From: Cryptomeria japonica
Taxonomy: Eukaryota; Streptophyta; Pinopsida; Cupressales; Cupressaceae
Length of the DNA: 64,000 nt
Direction: 5' to 3'
NCBI RefSeq assembly: GCF_030272615.1
Contig: NC_081412.1
Coordinates: forward strand, 540,286,335-540,350,334
The notes under the pieces were generated by a model, which ran no database searches, had not been told where the DNA came from, and saw only the letters and a list, made by a program, of their open reading frames with translations. Below, piece after piece: positions 24,775 through 37,515 of this stretch. A program made the translations under genes and the position numbers. Position 1 is the stretch's first letter, and every line of letters starts with the position of its first letter.

Positions 24775-25130
24775 ATCATCACTTTCTTCACAATCTATTC
24801 TTTTTAGCTACTTTTATTTTCTTTGAAACAAAGTTAATTTGAGCATCATCTTAAAGAGGGGAAAAATGTAGACACTAATATATTTTTGCATCCACTATTA
24901 GTATCTTATTAATACCATTCATCACTCTCCATTTTCATTTTATCACCATTCCTGTCAGTATCACTTTATTATTAATTTAATCCTTATTACATTATCATTT
25001 ATTTTTTCTCTTTCATTTGAATATATGAAATGGTTTGTTTCTCATTATCCATCAAATATATTAAAAAAACATGTCATATGCATCCTCATATGAACACATT
25101 ATCCATTTAATAAAAAATATATATTCATAT
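24775..25130 (+). repeat. Direct duplication, copy 2
   Basis: Diverged partner of 24276-24675. The purine run reads AAAGAGGGGAAAAA followed by TGTAGACAC. Confidence 0.7.
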
Positions 25131-27785
25131 TCTATTTCATTTATTTAACTGATAAATCAAAATTAATTAACTCATTGATCAAATATGTTCACTCATCCAC
25201 TCAATCAATTAACTCCCTCACACAATCACTTAACTTTTTTATCCAACCACTTGATCATTTCATACACTTGACTTCTTCATGTACTAACTTAGCTTCTTAA
25301 TAAACTAAGTCAACCCACCCATCCATTCTCCATGCAATCGATTAACTCACCAAAAAATTCAATTCACCCACTCATCAACTTAACTAAAAAATTATAAAAT
25401 TATATAATATCAACTTGTGAATATGTGTGGCCTATCCATAATAATTACATTATTTATGGATGAAATTCATGATCCAAGAATTAATTTGATCCATCCATCT
25501 AGTTTGTTAAAAAAACCATAAATTGATTAGTTTATTCCTCCTTTTGATAATCAATATCTAATGTAAACTTATGTTATTCATTTGAAAACCCCAAGATGTT
25601 ATCATTATGTTGGCAAAGGGAGAGTACCCACATATCAACAATGCTAAAGCACATCCATGTGATGTTCAACCAAAGGTTTACAAAAAAAAAGGAATATTAT
25701 GTTAGATGTTATTGAATTTAAAACTACTATCATTTTATTCTAATTTTATGTTGACACATCTAACACTCTCTTCACTCTTATAGCACTCTAACAACACTTG
25801 TGTCCATATAAAATAAACTTACATAAAACTGCTATCTCATGCCTCCAATTTATAGAGGAATGGGAGAAGAATGTCACAAATGATTTCCCAAAATAATGTA
25901 CCATCAAATCAAGGTAGATTTATACAACTCTCACATCCAAAGTGAAAAGGCTCTTTTGAAAATAGCAAATGTAACTCCTAATGAGACTCACAAATAATAA
26001 AAATAAACTCAATACTAATAATAAATGACATGTTTTAATTATAGTTCCAACATAAACATCTTAAGATGGACATCCCAAATCACCACCCAACTCATGTGGG
26101 ACCTACCAACAACATGCAAAAATCACCTAGTCAACTCTCACATCCAAGTTGAGATATTTGCTAAAATAGTTTTGTAACCGCAATTGTTAGTTGTGCCTCA
26201 CTTATGAATGAATATAACAACTAATGTCAATATTCCCAGAGGAATATTAATTACAAATTATTTTTCAATTACATCGTAGGCATCTAAGGACACTTTTCAA
26301 GAATATTGAGAATATATAAAATAAGAATAGAATTGCAAGGTAAGTGACATCTTAATCCTTTCAAGGACACCAAGACAAATAAATAGACTCTACCATGTTT
26401 ATGAAGGCCTTTGTGAGTTTTTTTAAGTAAAAAATCCTCTCTTTTATACCAATCTACACAATACTTATATTTAGCATCCAAATCATCAAACTTTCAGTAT
26501 TAGTGATGCATTTTCTCATCTTCTTTAATCTTTTAGCATATTCCTCTTATTAAATTGATCTAGTTTTCTAAAGGAACTTCTTTCCACATAGCAAAGAAAT
26601 AGTATTATTGAGTGATTCAATTTTAAGATTTCGTTTGAAGAAATTAAATTTCACTAGTTGCTTTATTTAAAACAATTTAGAACTTGGTTAAATGATTTAG
26701 TTATACATTACATCATAAACATTTTATTTCCTTTCACCATCTTTAGTTGTTATAGGGAAATACATATATTCAATAAAATCATGTGTCTAAGCCATAAATG
26801 AGTGATAAAAGATGCATTAGGAATGCAATGCTTTCTACCTCAAATTCTAGTTCACTTATCATTAATTAAGAAGAAAGAATGAATTCATACATAATGAGAC
26901 ATCACTAAAACCATAATTTCTTCTTGTATGATCTTTGCTTAAAACAAATAACACCATAATTAGTGTTGGACAAGATAAAATGTCATCATGAATATCCATT
27001 AGGTATGGTACATCCTCATCACAATGTAAAGGAAGTGAAAAAATTAATGAAAAGTAGCATACCTTCATGTTTTTTAATAACTTCAATCATAGGAAAATAT
27101 GAATGGATAGGTAGATTTCATGAATAAGTGAGAAGAGAGTATTCAAAAGAGAAGGATACACAATCATCAATTTTGTAAAAGATTTAAGGATTATCCACAT
27201 GGCTGGCTACTATGTCCATCCAACATACTTCTCCATACATATTATACAACATAAGAATATCAGAATGGAAAGATCACATGGCAAGTGAAGGAACACATCA
27301 ATGAGAGTCCATAAGAAATCAGATCACAGTATATGCCAATTAAAAGGGTTTGGTCGGTTCGATTGAAATAATGTCAAAACCCAAATATAATGATAAAACA
27401 AACAAAATGGATGACATATCTAAGCCTTAATCAAACCTGCACTCAATAGTATACACATATTTAGAACCTTGATAATGAAGGTATAAACCCTAGAGGAGAA
27501 ACCCAAGCGGTATAATAATGACTAGCTCACCAAAATACAAAGAAACCACTGATCTCTATAAATAAATCTTGTGCAATTTAATTTTGATAATTTTAAATAA
27601 TAAATACAGAGACTTAACTGTTCGCTCGATGTGGGTAGCGTCTATGCAGCAATTTAAAACGCACATGCATACAAAGGACAGACTTAGATTTTTTTTAACA
27701 CCTCCTTTATGCTAAGTGCGCTCCTCTATGTGTAATATCTCTACAATGTGTGAGAGATGAGATTTGATTTGCAGGCCCACAAGCA
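25131..27785. other. Gene-free AT-rich spacer
   Basis: No coding motif on either strand. Short repeated words such as CAACTCTCACATCCAA (near 25927 and 26133) suggest decayed repeats. Confidence 0.5.
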
Positions 27786-28118
27786 TTAGGAATGAAGGGA
27801 GTGAGAGTCCGAGTCGGAGTCAGAGTCGGAGTCGGAGTGGTGGTGGTGATGGGCAGTGAGAGTGGAGGATTGGAAGAGAGGCGCAATGGCGGGGGAGGTG
27901 AAGGAGATGACCCGGGAAAGAGTGGGGCGGAGGCGCAGTGGTCTCTCCTCCTTGGAAAACACCCACGATGAGCGCTTGAATATCATGAGCAGCAACACCT
28001 GCACACCCACCAATACTGCTACATACTGCAACCAATTTCCATTTCCTGCTACATACTGCTCACCCTCTTTCTCCATCTTCCTTTCTATACCTATACCATA
28101 TACACACAGCCAATCCAT
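27786..28118 (-). CDS. Possible small membrane protein ORF (110 aa) in a GC-rich island
   Basis: I do not recognise the product. The frame has 110 codons. A charged N-terminus with a second in-frame Met (MEKEGEQYV) leads into one hydrophobic stretch, LQYVAVLVGVQVLLLMIF, followed by basic KRSSWVF. It ends in a His run and a Ser-Asp repeat made by a GAGTCG simple repeat (27803-27840). The 27.8-28.3 kb block is clearly richer in G+C than its surroundings, which are mostly A+T. A TATATAAAA box lies on the same strand at 28341-28333, about 215 bases upstream of the ATG. These points favour a transcribed locus. The repeat-derived tail and the lack of a known family count against it. It could be the first exon of a longer gene, or chance. 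Confidence 0.3.
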   Translation of the reverse strand: MDWLCVYGIGIERKMEKEGEQYVAGNGNWLQYVAVLVGVQVLLLMIFKRSSWVFSKEERPLRLRPTLSRVISFTSPAIAPLFQSSTLTAHHHHHSDSDSDSDSDSHSLHS

Positions 28119-28332
28119 ATAAACTCTCTCCCCATCTCCTTTACCATATACTTATTCCCCGTCTCTCATCTTTACTTTACTTTACTTGGGCAGGAGAATA
28201 AAGCATTCCTTTAGGCTGGAAAGCGTACCAGGAGCCCACCACACATTTTACTTTCTGCTCACCACAGATTCCTCTCTTTTCCACCGCCACCGACCCACTT
28301 GCTGCTTTCTCTTCGACCCATCTTAACCCAAA

Positions 28333-28341
28333 TTTTATATA
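28333..28341 (-). promoter_or_regulatory. Possible TATA box
   Basis: TATATAAAA on the minus strand upstream of the 110-codon frame at 28118. A TATA match alone is weak in AT-rich DNA. Confidence 0.25.
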
Positions 28342-28464
28342 CAAAGTATGGACTAATTAAATAAATCATGTATTAATTGTCAATGGATCTTCAGTAAAGT
28401 TGAATGGTTCTGGTTGAGTGCAAGGTCTCATATCAGAATAAATGAGGCAGGAATCATGTCTTAG

Positions 28465-28772
28465 AAAACGAATTTTGTAGGGTGGATACGGTTAAGTCTT
28501 TCACTCTTAGTTGAAGAGGTTTCAATCTAAAGACTTGTGCGAAAACAAATTTTGTAGGATGGATACCGTTGAGTCCTTCACTCTTAGTTTAAGAGCTTTC
28601 AGTCTAAAGACTTGTGCGAAAATGAATTTTGTAGGATGGATAACGCTGAGTCCTTCACTCTTAGTTGAAGAGGTTTCAGTCTAAAGACTTGTGCAAAAAC
28701 AAATTTTGTAGGATGGATATCGTCGAGTCCTTCACTCTTAGTTGAAGAGGTTTCAGTCTAAAGTCTTGTTTT
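28465..28772 (+). repeat. 77-bp tandem repeat, four copies
   Basis: Copies begin at 28465, 28542, 28619 and 28696, an exact 77-base period three times. The unit reads AAAACAAATTTTGTAGGATG...GAGTCCTTCACTCTTAG...AAAGACTTGTGCG. Copies differ by a few substitutions and no indels except at the last end. Confidence 0.93.
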
Positions 28773-30659
28773 CCTCGTAGCTGAAACTTCTTAGTGGATG
28801 ATATAGAATCTTTCATCATATATATTACAATCTATGGATATTTATAATTAGTAAATTAAAGGTGAGGAGGATAGAGGTACTTTGTTTGATGACTAAGGAT
28901 GTGTATTTTTATATGGATTTTATAGTTTAGTTTGTCTCTAATTTGGTAAAAGAACTTTTTAATTGTAAAATGCATTAGATATTGTGTAAAGTGAGTGTCT
29001 TTATTTGGCTCAAGCTTATAACTTTAAGTCATTTCCACAACAATGGGTCCATTCTTTGATAATGTAGATCTATTCTCACAAGTTCTATGCTTTCTCTTAT
29101 TTGGTTTGTTGAATTTGCTACTCTTTATTTTTCAATTAAATGTATTGTATTTGTAAATACCTTTAGAGGGTTTTCAAAATTACTAGAGTTCACTTTTACC
29201 TAGGTCAACCCCCACCCTAAAACAAAATGGTTTTTTAATAGCTATGCAAAGAATTGGTAAACAATAAGAATTGCCTTATAATGAATATATGAACTCTATT
29301 CTATTTTAGTGTATTAAATTGAATATTATTCTAATGTGTCTCTCTTCTAATTGAAAGGAAGCAAAGTACAAAATAACGATTCCAACTACTAAAACAAATA
29401 GGAGAGTGAATTTGCAAAAAAATATTACAAACCTTAACTGTTATAGATCAGATAAACACATGTAAATTTTAGCTTTTAAGAAATAAACTCATAACACTGG
29501 ATATACGTGGGAAAACCCTTTCAGAAAAAATACCACACTCCAAAAGCTAGACTCAATTGTATTATCAGCTACAACTAGCAATTGTAAATTGTAGATGGAG
29601 GAAATGGATTGAATACGAGATTCAATCTTCCAACATCCAACAATGAAGTACCTAAAAAACACACACATGCAAATGCAAATATCTAAGCTAAAACACACAT
29701 GCATGCAACAAAAATTCACTCCATTGCACTCCTATTCCTCGGGATTTCACATTTAATCTATATTTGCTCTCAGAAGCACTTATGCAAAAAGCTATGAGGA
29801 AATGGAGATTTGAGAATGCAAAGATAGCGGATAAGTTGTCAAGATAATGGGATGCAAACTAGCATAAGTTCGACGCATAAAGATGAGATGCCCAAATAAG
29901 AGAGGGGGGCTTGTTTAAATAGATTTTCTCCGGGCGAGTTCATGTTGTGGGATGAATATGGGATAATGCAAGATGAGTGGTATAGAGAAGATGAGTGGTA
30001 AATGGGAAATGGTAAGTGGTAGGAGGGGATATTAAAGGGTTTTATTAAATAAATTCTAGAGAAATATATATAAGGTGAATTCATGAAGGTGTATAGATGA
30101 AAATGATATAATGTTTTATTTAATAGATAAATGATGAGATATTAATAATAATATAATAAAAGATGGAAATTATGAATAATGAATTATGGAGAAATAATAG
30201 TGTAATAGTAAGGACTCACTCGATGTTTGAAGAAATTTGAAATTAAATGAGGACAAATTAATGAAATTTTTTATGTGTCTACATAAACAATACAATGCAT
30301 TTATGGCAGCATAACAAAGCCTTAGAAAATAATCAATCTATCTCATCAAATCAACTAAGGCATCAACATATATATAGCGCTCAACATAAAGAGTTATGCA
30401 CCCATGGTTTCCAAAACCATCTTGATTGTGTAAGAGGTAAGTTGCGTCATAAACAAAATCTTGCCAATCACATGACACCTTGCACATAGAAAATTTTGAA
30501 GAAACAACACCTATCTCTTCCATAATAGTCATCTTGTTGCAAATATGAGTAAATGTTGTCATTGATGTCAACTAAGGTCTAAAAGCATGTGTTTAGTTGT
30601 GTTCCTAAGTGATGTTGTATTAAAAAATTTCTTATGTGCTCACATTAATGTAGGGAGAT
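28773..30659. other. Gene-free spacer with an LTR-like trace
   Basis: No genes seen. Near 29498-29535 ATACGTGGGAAAACCCTTT...AAAATACCACACTCC resembles the motif shared by minus-strand LTRs elsewhere in the window, so part of 29.4-30.3 kb may be a decayed LTR. Its ends could not be placed. Confidence 0.4.
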
Positions 30660-31862
30660 TGATGGCGATGATTATAGATGATATATGTAGTTGACTTGAA
30701 TGTCTATTCCGAAGCATTGAATAAGTATTCAAGTGTCCATAAGAGATTATGGCTATGTATAATTGTTCCAATGAACAGTCTGTCAGACAAGGTTTAATTT
30801 TTTGGTCCACATTGATTCATCTTTGCTTGCAATTGTAATATGATGTTGGTGGATGCAAAACAATGTTATATCTCATGTTTTATGTTCCTATTTAATCCAA
30901 ATGAGAATTGGTGATGGCATAAGTGTCAGACTTGCAAAAATAATGCATCCGTTTGCAGGAATTTTTCGCATTCCTCCTCCTAAAGATTTGGTGTTGCAAT
31001 TCATTGATATAGTGTTTTTAGTGTCTAGTAATCCTATGTTGTGAATCCGTAGGTGTTGTTGTGGTCTGCATCATATGTTGAGTATGTTTTGTTGGATTAT
31101 ATTACTTGTTCTATCTTCTAGAGATGACTTGAGTGTTTTGTCCCATGTAATAGCGTATAGAGTTGAAAGCGATGATTTGGGATTGATGGGAAGGCGTATT
31201 GATATGGTGTGATGCTTCACATATTTTGTTTCCCTTCAGCATTGCTTTGGAGAAAGGATTTGGGGTTGATTGTTTATACTCTACACGTTACATCCAATTA
31301 GGTCGACATGATTGATGTATCTTTTTGTATGGATGATATATAAGGAATCGGTTCTTTTAGAGGATGGTATGTCTTGAACAAAATAGTGTATGGTGTATTG
31401 AGTAAGAGTGAAGGTATGCAATTGTAGATGAGCAATAATGAAGTTAGTTTCAAACATTTAGAATAGTGAATTGTAATCAACATTTTAGGGGATGCATATC
31501 TGTTAAGTTCAACAATAATTATTCATTGTAATCAAATCTATTGTATCTTGCCTTGAATAAGTGATCTTCAATTTTTTGCAAGTCCATTGTATCTTGTTAG
31601 TCTGCAAGTCCAAATCCGAAGCAGTCAGCTTCCTTGGCCAGGAGCCTAAATTTTGGTTTTCAGTTTTCATATAGTGAGACGGTTCTTATTGTGGTTTTTT
31701 CCACATTGGGTTTTCCATGTAAAATATTGGTGTTCTTGTTTGATTGATCCTTTTGTTTTTAGTTGTTTACTTCTATACATGTGATAAAATTAGAATGAAT
31801 TAATAATGAATGGTTAAGTTTTAATATATGTTGATCCCCCACCCACTGCCCGCTCTTAGCAT
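30660..31862 (+). repeat. Probable 5' LTR
   Basis: Its right limit is set by the primer site shortly after. It contains GTGGTTTTTTCCACATTGGG and GTTTTCCATGTAAA near 31691-31722, the plus-strand form of the shared LTR motif. The left end is a guess based on a purine run GTAGGGAGATTG just before TGATGG. Confidence 0.5.
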
Positions 31863-31880
31863 CTGAAAGTGCTAAAAAAT

Positions 31881-31891
31881 TGGTATCAGAG
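31881..31891 (+). other. Primer-binding site
   Basis: TGGTATCAGAG, exact for the first eleven bases of the usual plant Met-tRNA primer site. Confidence 0.75.
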
Positions 31892-33385
31892 TAAGGTTCC
31901 TGAAGAAACAGTCTAAAACTTGAGGCAAATATGGGATTTGAACATAACGTTTGAATCTGAAAGACTTGGATGCTATGTAACCACAAGGTTGGTCTATCAG
32001 TGCAGTAATAGATATTAAATAAGAATTGAGGCTATCCCTTGCTAATTTGGGAGAGTATCAAGAAAAATTCAAGAAATCAGAAGAACGTGTTGTCCATATG
32101 AAAAGGTAAGTTGAAGAAGGAAAGAAGATCGTTGACGCTCTTGAAACAAAGCTACATATAGAATCCGAAGAATGCACTAAGCTTGAAGAAGAAGTGGTCA
32201 TGTTGAGGAAGGAATTGAAAGAGACAAAATAACAAATTGATAAGAACTTGAAGCTTAAACGCAACACTGATCTACTTAATGAGATGCTAAGCTTCTAGAA
32301 ACCATCTAAGGACAAAGGCAGTCTTGGCTTTGATAAAGGAGAAAGTTCTAAAACTCCCAACAAAGATGAAAAGGGAAAATAAGAGATCATGAATCAATCC
32401 AAGAAGACTAATGAAGATCAAAAGGGTTTCACTCTAGTCTGAAACAAGAAGAGCTTCAAGAAGACTACTCCCGCTCAATTGAGGTACTCTTCATCTTTCA
32501 ATGGTAAATGTTTTTCATGCAACAAGTTTAGACATATAGTTAGTGAATGTAGATTTCATATCTAATCTCAATCATTTAATGGTCAATGGTATGCTTGCAA
32601 TAAGTTTGGACACAAGGAAAATCAATACAAAAGTAGAATGATGTGGAATGGTTATGTGAATGTAAACAATGGTAGGAATCTTCAATCTTTCAATGGATAT
32701 TGTTATGTATGCGATAAATATGGGCACAAGGTTGTTTAGCGTAGATATAATGTTAGGAGGTATAGAAGTGGTCTGCAACAAGGTCCTACTTGTTGTAATT
32801 GCAAAAAATTAGGACACATTGCTAGCTTCTGCAAAGGAATGAATGAGAAGACCTTTGCCCCGGAAAAGAAGATTGGTGTTAATGATATAAAGGAGAAGAT
32901 GTAGAAAACATGGGTGAAGAAATTTGATGAGAATACAAAAGGCAAGGAAAAGAATGCGTATTTACCTCTTGGTGGTGTAAATGTTTCCTCCAAAAACTAG
33001 ATAAAGTGCATTATCTGAGGGGGAGATTTGATTAAATATCTTAAGAGCCCCTTTATGGTTTGTATGTTGGATTGTTTTTAGCATGGCAAATATTATGAAT
33101 GAATTTTTAGAGCATTTCAAGTCTTTGCGGTGACTTGGAGAGGTATTTGTGATCTCTATCAATATAGAATGACAACTTTTTGGTGTTTGAGAGAATTCAA
33201 TGTAAAACCATAAGTGTTTGAAGAGAAAGGATAAATTATGTTTTTGAATTCATTTTGCTCACTCATTATCTTGCAAATTTGAGATTTGAGGTGTGAAAAA
33301 GGAGATCCCTTGTGCAAACCCTAGTGACAGTTGCAATCAAAGGTATTCATCAATCATGTGCTATTAGTTTTGTTTGCTATTCAAA

Positions 33386-33590
33386 TGGCTACACTGATTC
33401 TCGTTAACCCTTCTTTGAAACCACAACTTAAATTCAATCCTTAGCCACTTGTGGCTATGTAGAAAGATAAGGAAGGAGATTTTTTTATGGTGTCTTTAGA
33501 TGTGGTATACATGGAGGACATTAGGACATACATTCATGTACCCTTAATGGAGATCAGTCATGTGAAATTCAACATAATGTTGGTGTGTTG
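33386..33590 (+). pseudogene. Start of a second ORF like that of the nested element
   Basis: Begins MATLILVNPSLKPQLKFNP. A segment KDKEGDFFMVSLDVVYMEDI followed by RTYIHVP resembles KDDPKSVFSSVLHDVLHNKD followed by IRVYTH near 16640-16580 in the ORF2 of the element at 12175-19479. Both follow a coiled-coil and zinc-knuckle gag. The match is by eye, short, and from a fossil. Confidence 0.4.
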
Positions 33591-34620
33591 GAACCTTGTA
33601 TAGTTAGGAAAGGTATACAACAAGCATTATATATTGAGAAATAAAACACCATCAAAGGTGAAACCCTGAGAGAAACTAACAAAGTGTAACTAATTATACT
33701 AGCAAAAAGATGGATATGTCCTTCAACCCAAGAGAGATTAGTAAGATCTAGATTCTCAGCAAGAGATAGAGAAAATAGAAAAATACCTAAGTTGGAATTG
33801 TGATACAAATTGTTCAAAGATTCATAAGTTTTCTAATAGTGAGAAAAAGAATGAGTTTGAAGAGGGAGAAGTTTCTGCAAAAGTACCAAATATAAAACAT
33901 AAGAATGAGGATTCCAAATAAAAATAAAGAACTATTATCTTCATACATCCATTGAACTAACTAAATACACCACAAACACTCAAAATAATTGGTAATATTA
34001 CAAAACAAAATGTGAAAGTGTTGGTGGATAGTGATAGTACACAAAAATTTGTTGATAGAACCCGCTAACTCATAAGGTCAATTATTTTATAATCTATCTA
34101 GTCTCTAATTTTCAAGTATGATAACCGATGGAAAACAACTCTCTTGTTATGGTAAATGTCATCATATTAAACTCTCAATGGAAAACTATCAATTAGATTC
34201 TAAAATGCTTTCCATCCCTATTAAGGGTGTGGATGTAGTTTTGGGTGTAAAATGGCTTAACTAATTAGGAACAATATCTTTCAATTTTCAAGACTTATTG
34301 ATGGCTTTTAGGACACATGGAAAAAATACGAACTTTTGGGAATAAATCACCACCAAGTGAAATCAATAGCTCCTATAGTATGGAGAAATTACTCAAGAAA
34401 TATTCTTTTACTATAGGGTCGCAATTACATTTTATACAAGAAAACAATATAATAACTCAATATTAGCCAAAAATAAAAGAGATTATTCAATCTCATCAAC
34501 AAGTGTTTCACAAATCTAAGGTTGTACCTCTAATTAGAGAACATAATCAAGACATTGAAATAATACTAACAAGAATTATTTATCCTAAAAAAGGTTCCTA
34601 TTTATCTCTAATGCTTATGC
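33590..34620 (+). mobile_element. Gypsy (Ty3) gag-protease to early RT relic
   Basis: Plus-strand pieces include KCESVG/VLVDSDSTQKFVD-type protease sequence near 34010, the active-site DSG motif of the Gypsy retropepsin in decayed form, and MLSIPIKGVDVVLGVKWLN near 34205. A region follows like the linker before Gypsy RT (about 34430-34600). No LTRs could be assigned. Heavily broken. Confidence 0.6.
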
Positions 34621-37179
34621 TTAAGAGGCAGGCATGCTGACGCATGCTAATGTAGGGTCATACAGTCATATATTTGTATGGATTTCCATATGGTCTAGCC
34701 ATGATTAGGCCTCAAAATTATAAAATCTTATAGTCATTGAAAATATGAGTATTGTATATTAAAATTTGTCTCTCGACCCTCTAGACCACTACTATGACAT
34801 CCATTTCCCTCCTTGATGCATTTTTTAATGCCTAATGTCCACGACCCTCACAAAATCAAGAGAGAAAGGCAATTTTTTTGTAAGAAAGCTCGAATCGCAT
34901 GTTGGAATAACCAAGATCAATTTGAAACTAGAAAAATATACACAACAAACAATGTGCAAAAGGAGAAAATGTCATATGCATCTACTTAAAAATATACAAT
35001 TGAGTATTATTTATAAAGGTAACCACTAAGAGGTGAAAAGGTAGGAGTGAAACTCTAACTACTCCTCCAAGTACACAACAAGTGTAGGACTCTATGGACA
35101 AGTGTTGGGAGACTTGGTGAGTCTACGTGATGTGAGACAAAATCTAGCTAACCTCTAGGTGAGGTTAAGTGTAGTATGGATAGGACTCGATTATGTAGGC
35201 CAAAAGAAAATTAGTTAGACAAAGCCCGTTTCACAATAACATCTAACTAATTGGTTTTAGTTTTTCTTACAAAATTTTTATTGGATTTACATATTTGATA
35301 TGTAATATTGAATATACCTAAGAAAATATTTTCTATGTAAAACATTTTAAAATCATGCATTCCAACAATTACTTTAAAAATAATCTAAACCATATTATAT
35401 ACAAAAATATGATTAACAAAGTAATTGATTGTAATCATAACTATTCTATTGGAAATTCAAATTGTCTCTACAACTTTATGATTTTATCATTTACTAAAAA
35501 AAATTGTAAAATAATTCAACAAAATATTTCACATAAATGAAACCTAAATTAAACTTTATCTACACATATTAAATTTATTCTAAACTATCTCCTCTTAATG
35601 CAAAGAAATTAAATAATGATATCATGATTACTCATTAACTATGTGGAATAATAGACTAATGGTGAGGTATGCCCATAGGATCTCTAAATATTAATTATGA
35701 CTATGAAAGAGTAACTAGATTATAACACCAATACCAACTTTCTACTAGAATATATTAAGGTTATTCACTAACCTTAAGTACAATTGTATTTGCATTGATA
35801 AGTTCTTTCTCTAAGAATTTACTTTATATGTTGGTTTGAAGAGTATTCATTATTCTAAAATCTTTCAATAGATGTAGAGTTTATAAAATCTTAAATATTC
35901 ACATGTTGTTCATCAAAAGTGAGAATTTTAACTATCTTAAGTTTAGTTGTGACAAAGGAAATTGTAACATGTAGTCTTAAAAATAAGACTACCATCTTAC
36001 ATGTTTGAAGTGTTTTGGACTATGTTCTTTGTTTATCTCAGCATGTTATGGAAAAAGCGGTAATTACTACCACAAAATTATGGAATGGTGGTGTCACTAG
36101 TTTAGTCAATTAAGCATCAAAGGGAAAAAGAGTAAGGATATCTTCACTATCATGGGTAAGAGTATTGGTAAGAGTATTATGTGTTTGTATTTAGTCATTT
36201 ATATCATTTTTTCGTTTAGTAAGTTAAGTCTAATTTCTTTTAAAAGTAAGTAGCTAGAATGTCTTCATACAAATTTTTAATTTTTTAATTATAGGAAAAG
36301 GATAATTTAAAATCTTTTTTTCATTTTTGTAAAATATCTACTAGTTAAAAAATAAAAATAAGCTGTGAAAAATAGAGGGGGCTAGAAATAAGCAGCAACT
36401 ACATATTAAAAGAAATGTAACATGGCTGCACAAATTTCTTTGCCTTCATTTTTATCAAATTTTCTCTCTAATATTTATTACACAGATTATTTGTAATACT
36501 ATTCAAATCATTTATTATTTATGTGGTAGAAGATTTTAAGTTAACTGCTTAACTATAAGCTAAAAAAATTATGTTCATGGGCCACCAGTTTCACAAATTA
36601 CTCCTTAAAATCTTGAGCAGCGACTACTAGATAAAATAAGTTGAGAAATAGCATGGACCTACCCTTATTATTTTATTTTAGATAGTTATTTTCAAGAACT
36701 AAACTTTTTCCGAGTGTGACATTATGCTAAGAATAATGGTTTTAGAATAGCAAAAAATATATGAATAGTTAGTTGTGTAGGAAGAGGATGACCAATTTAA
36801 GAGGAGATGGTTTTATATGGAGAGAGTTATTTATTTTATTTTATTTTGGAGGCGATTGGACTAAAGAACAAGGGAGAAAAGGGTGTGCGTGGGGTGTTAG
36901 CTAGATTTTGAAAAAATATTTTATCAACTATCTCCTTTTTATTAGAGATCACTATTATTAAGTGGTTGTTATTTATTTTACCTAATTAGTTTTTAAATAT
37001 GTTAAATATTATATTTAACTAGTTTTAAAATATGTTGTATTAGTTTGGTTTTTTTTTTAAAGGCAAAAGGCCATAGGTCTATTATTTATTTTACTTAGCT
37101 TTGGTATGTTAAGCATGTGTGTTATTTATTACTATTGATTGTGAAATTATTGTATTGCAAAAGAGAGAAGTTTATTCTA
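34621..37179. other. Gene-free AT-rich spacer
   Basis: No coding motif, terminal repeat or RNA gene seen. Confidence 0.5.
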
Positions 37180-37515
37180 AAAATTCTTGAGGTCTAATAC
37201 ACACATACATATATTTGGATGGTATTGTTTTTATCATTAATTGTTGATACCAACCAAATATATGTAATGCTATTTAATAATTTTGTATCTTCATGATATG
37301 GAAAACTAGTTTACCTTATAAATTCTTGAGGTCCATCATACAATCTATATAAAAATAAAAGAAGTTTTTATTTTTAGTTTTTTAAAACGTGAGTGGATTG
37401 CTTAAATGTTTGTATTTGGATTCATTTTATTTTTATCATTGATTGTTGATACCAACCCAAAATATATGTAATTCTATTTAATAATTTTGTATTTTCATGA
37501 TATAGAAAACTAACA
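37180..37515 (+). repeat. Diverged direct repeat, two copies
   Basis: A block of about 90 bases with TTGTTGATACCAACC...ATTTAATAATTTTGTAT occurs near 37228-37312 and again near 37438-37512. Related words (AAATTCTTGAGGTC) occur at about 37182 and 37320. Confidence 0.7.

Larger units (their letters stand above)
30660..33590 (+). mobile_element. LTR retroelement fragment: 5' LTR, primer site, gag, start of second ORF
   Basis: An LTR-like block (about 30660-31862) is followed by TGGTATCAGAG at 31881-31891, the Met-tRNA primer site type. A plus-strand gag follows: a charged helix-prone part (about 32030-32280), the phrase GSLGFDKGESSKTPN near 32310, then four CCHC-like zinc-knuckle units at about 32510-32830 (for example CCNCKKLGHIASFC near 32790). 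A second reading region opens near 33386 and is cut off at about 33590, where Gypsy-like sequence begins. No pol is present. Broken by many interruptions. The gag layout parallels the nested element at 12175-19479. Confidence 0.7.

Noticed and set aside
27856-28122. Plus-strand 88-codon frame in the GC-rich island
   Set aside because: It overlaps the minus-strand frame that has a TATA box and a hydrophobic segment. The plus frame is proline- and serine-rich without any domain.
28465-28772. CRISPR-like array
   Set aside because: The 77-bp units are contiguous tandem copies with no variable spacers, in a plant-type genome.
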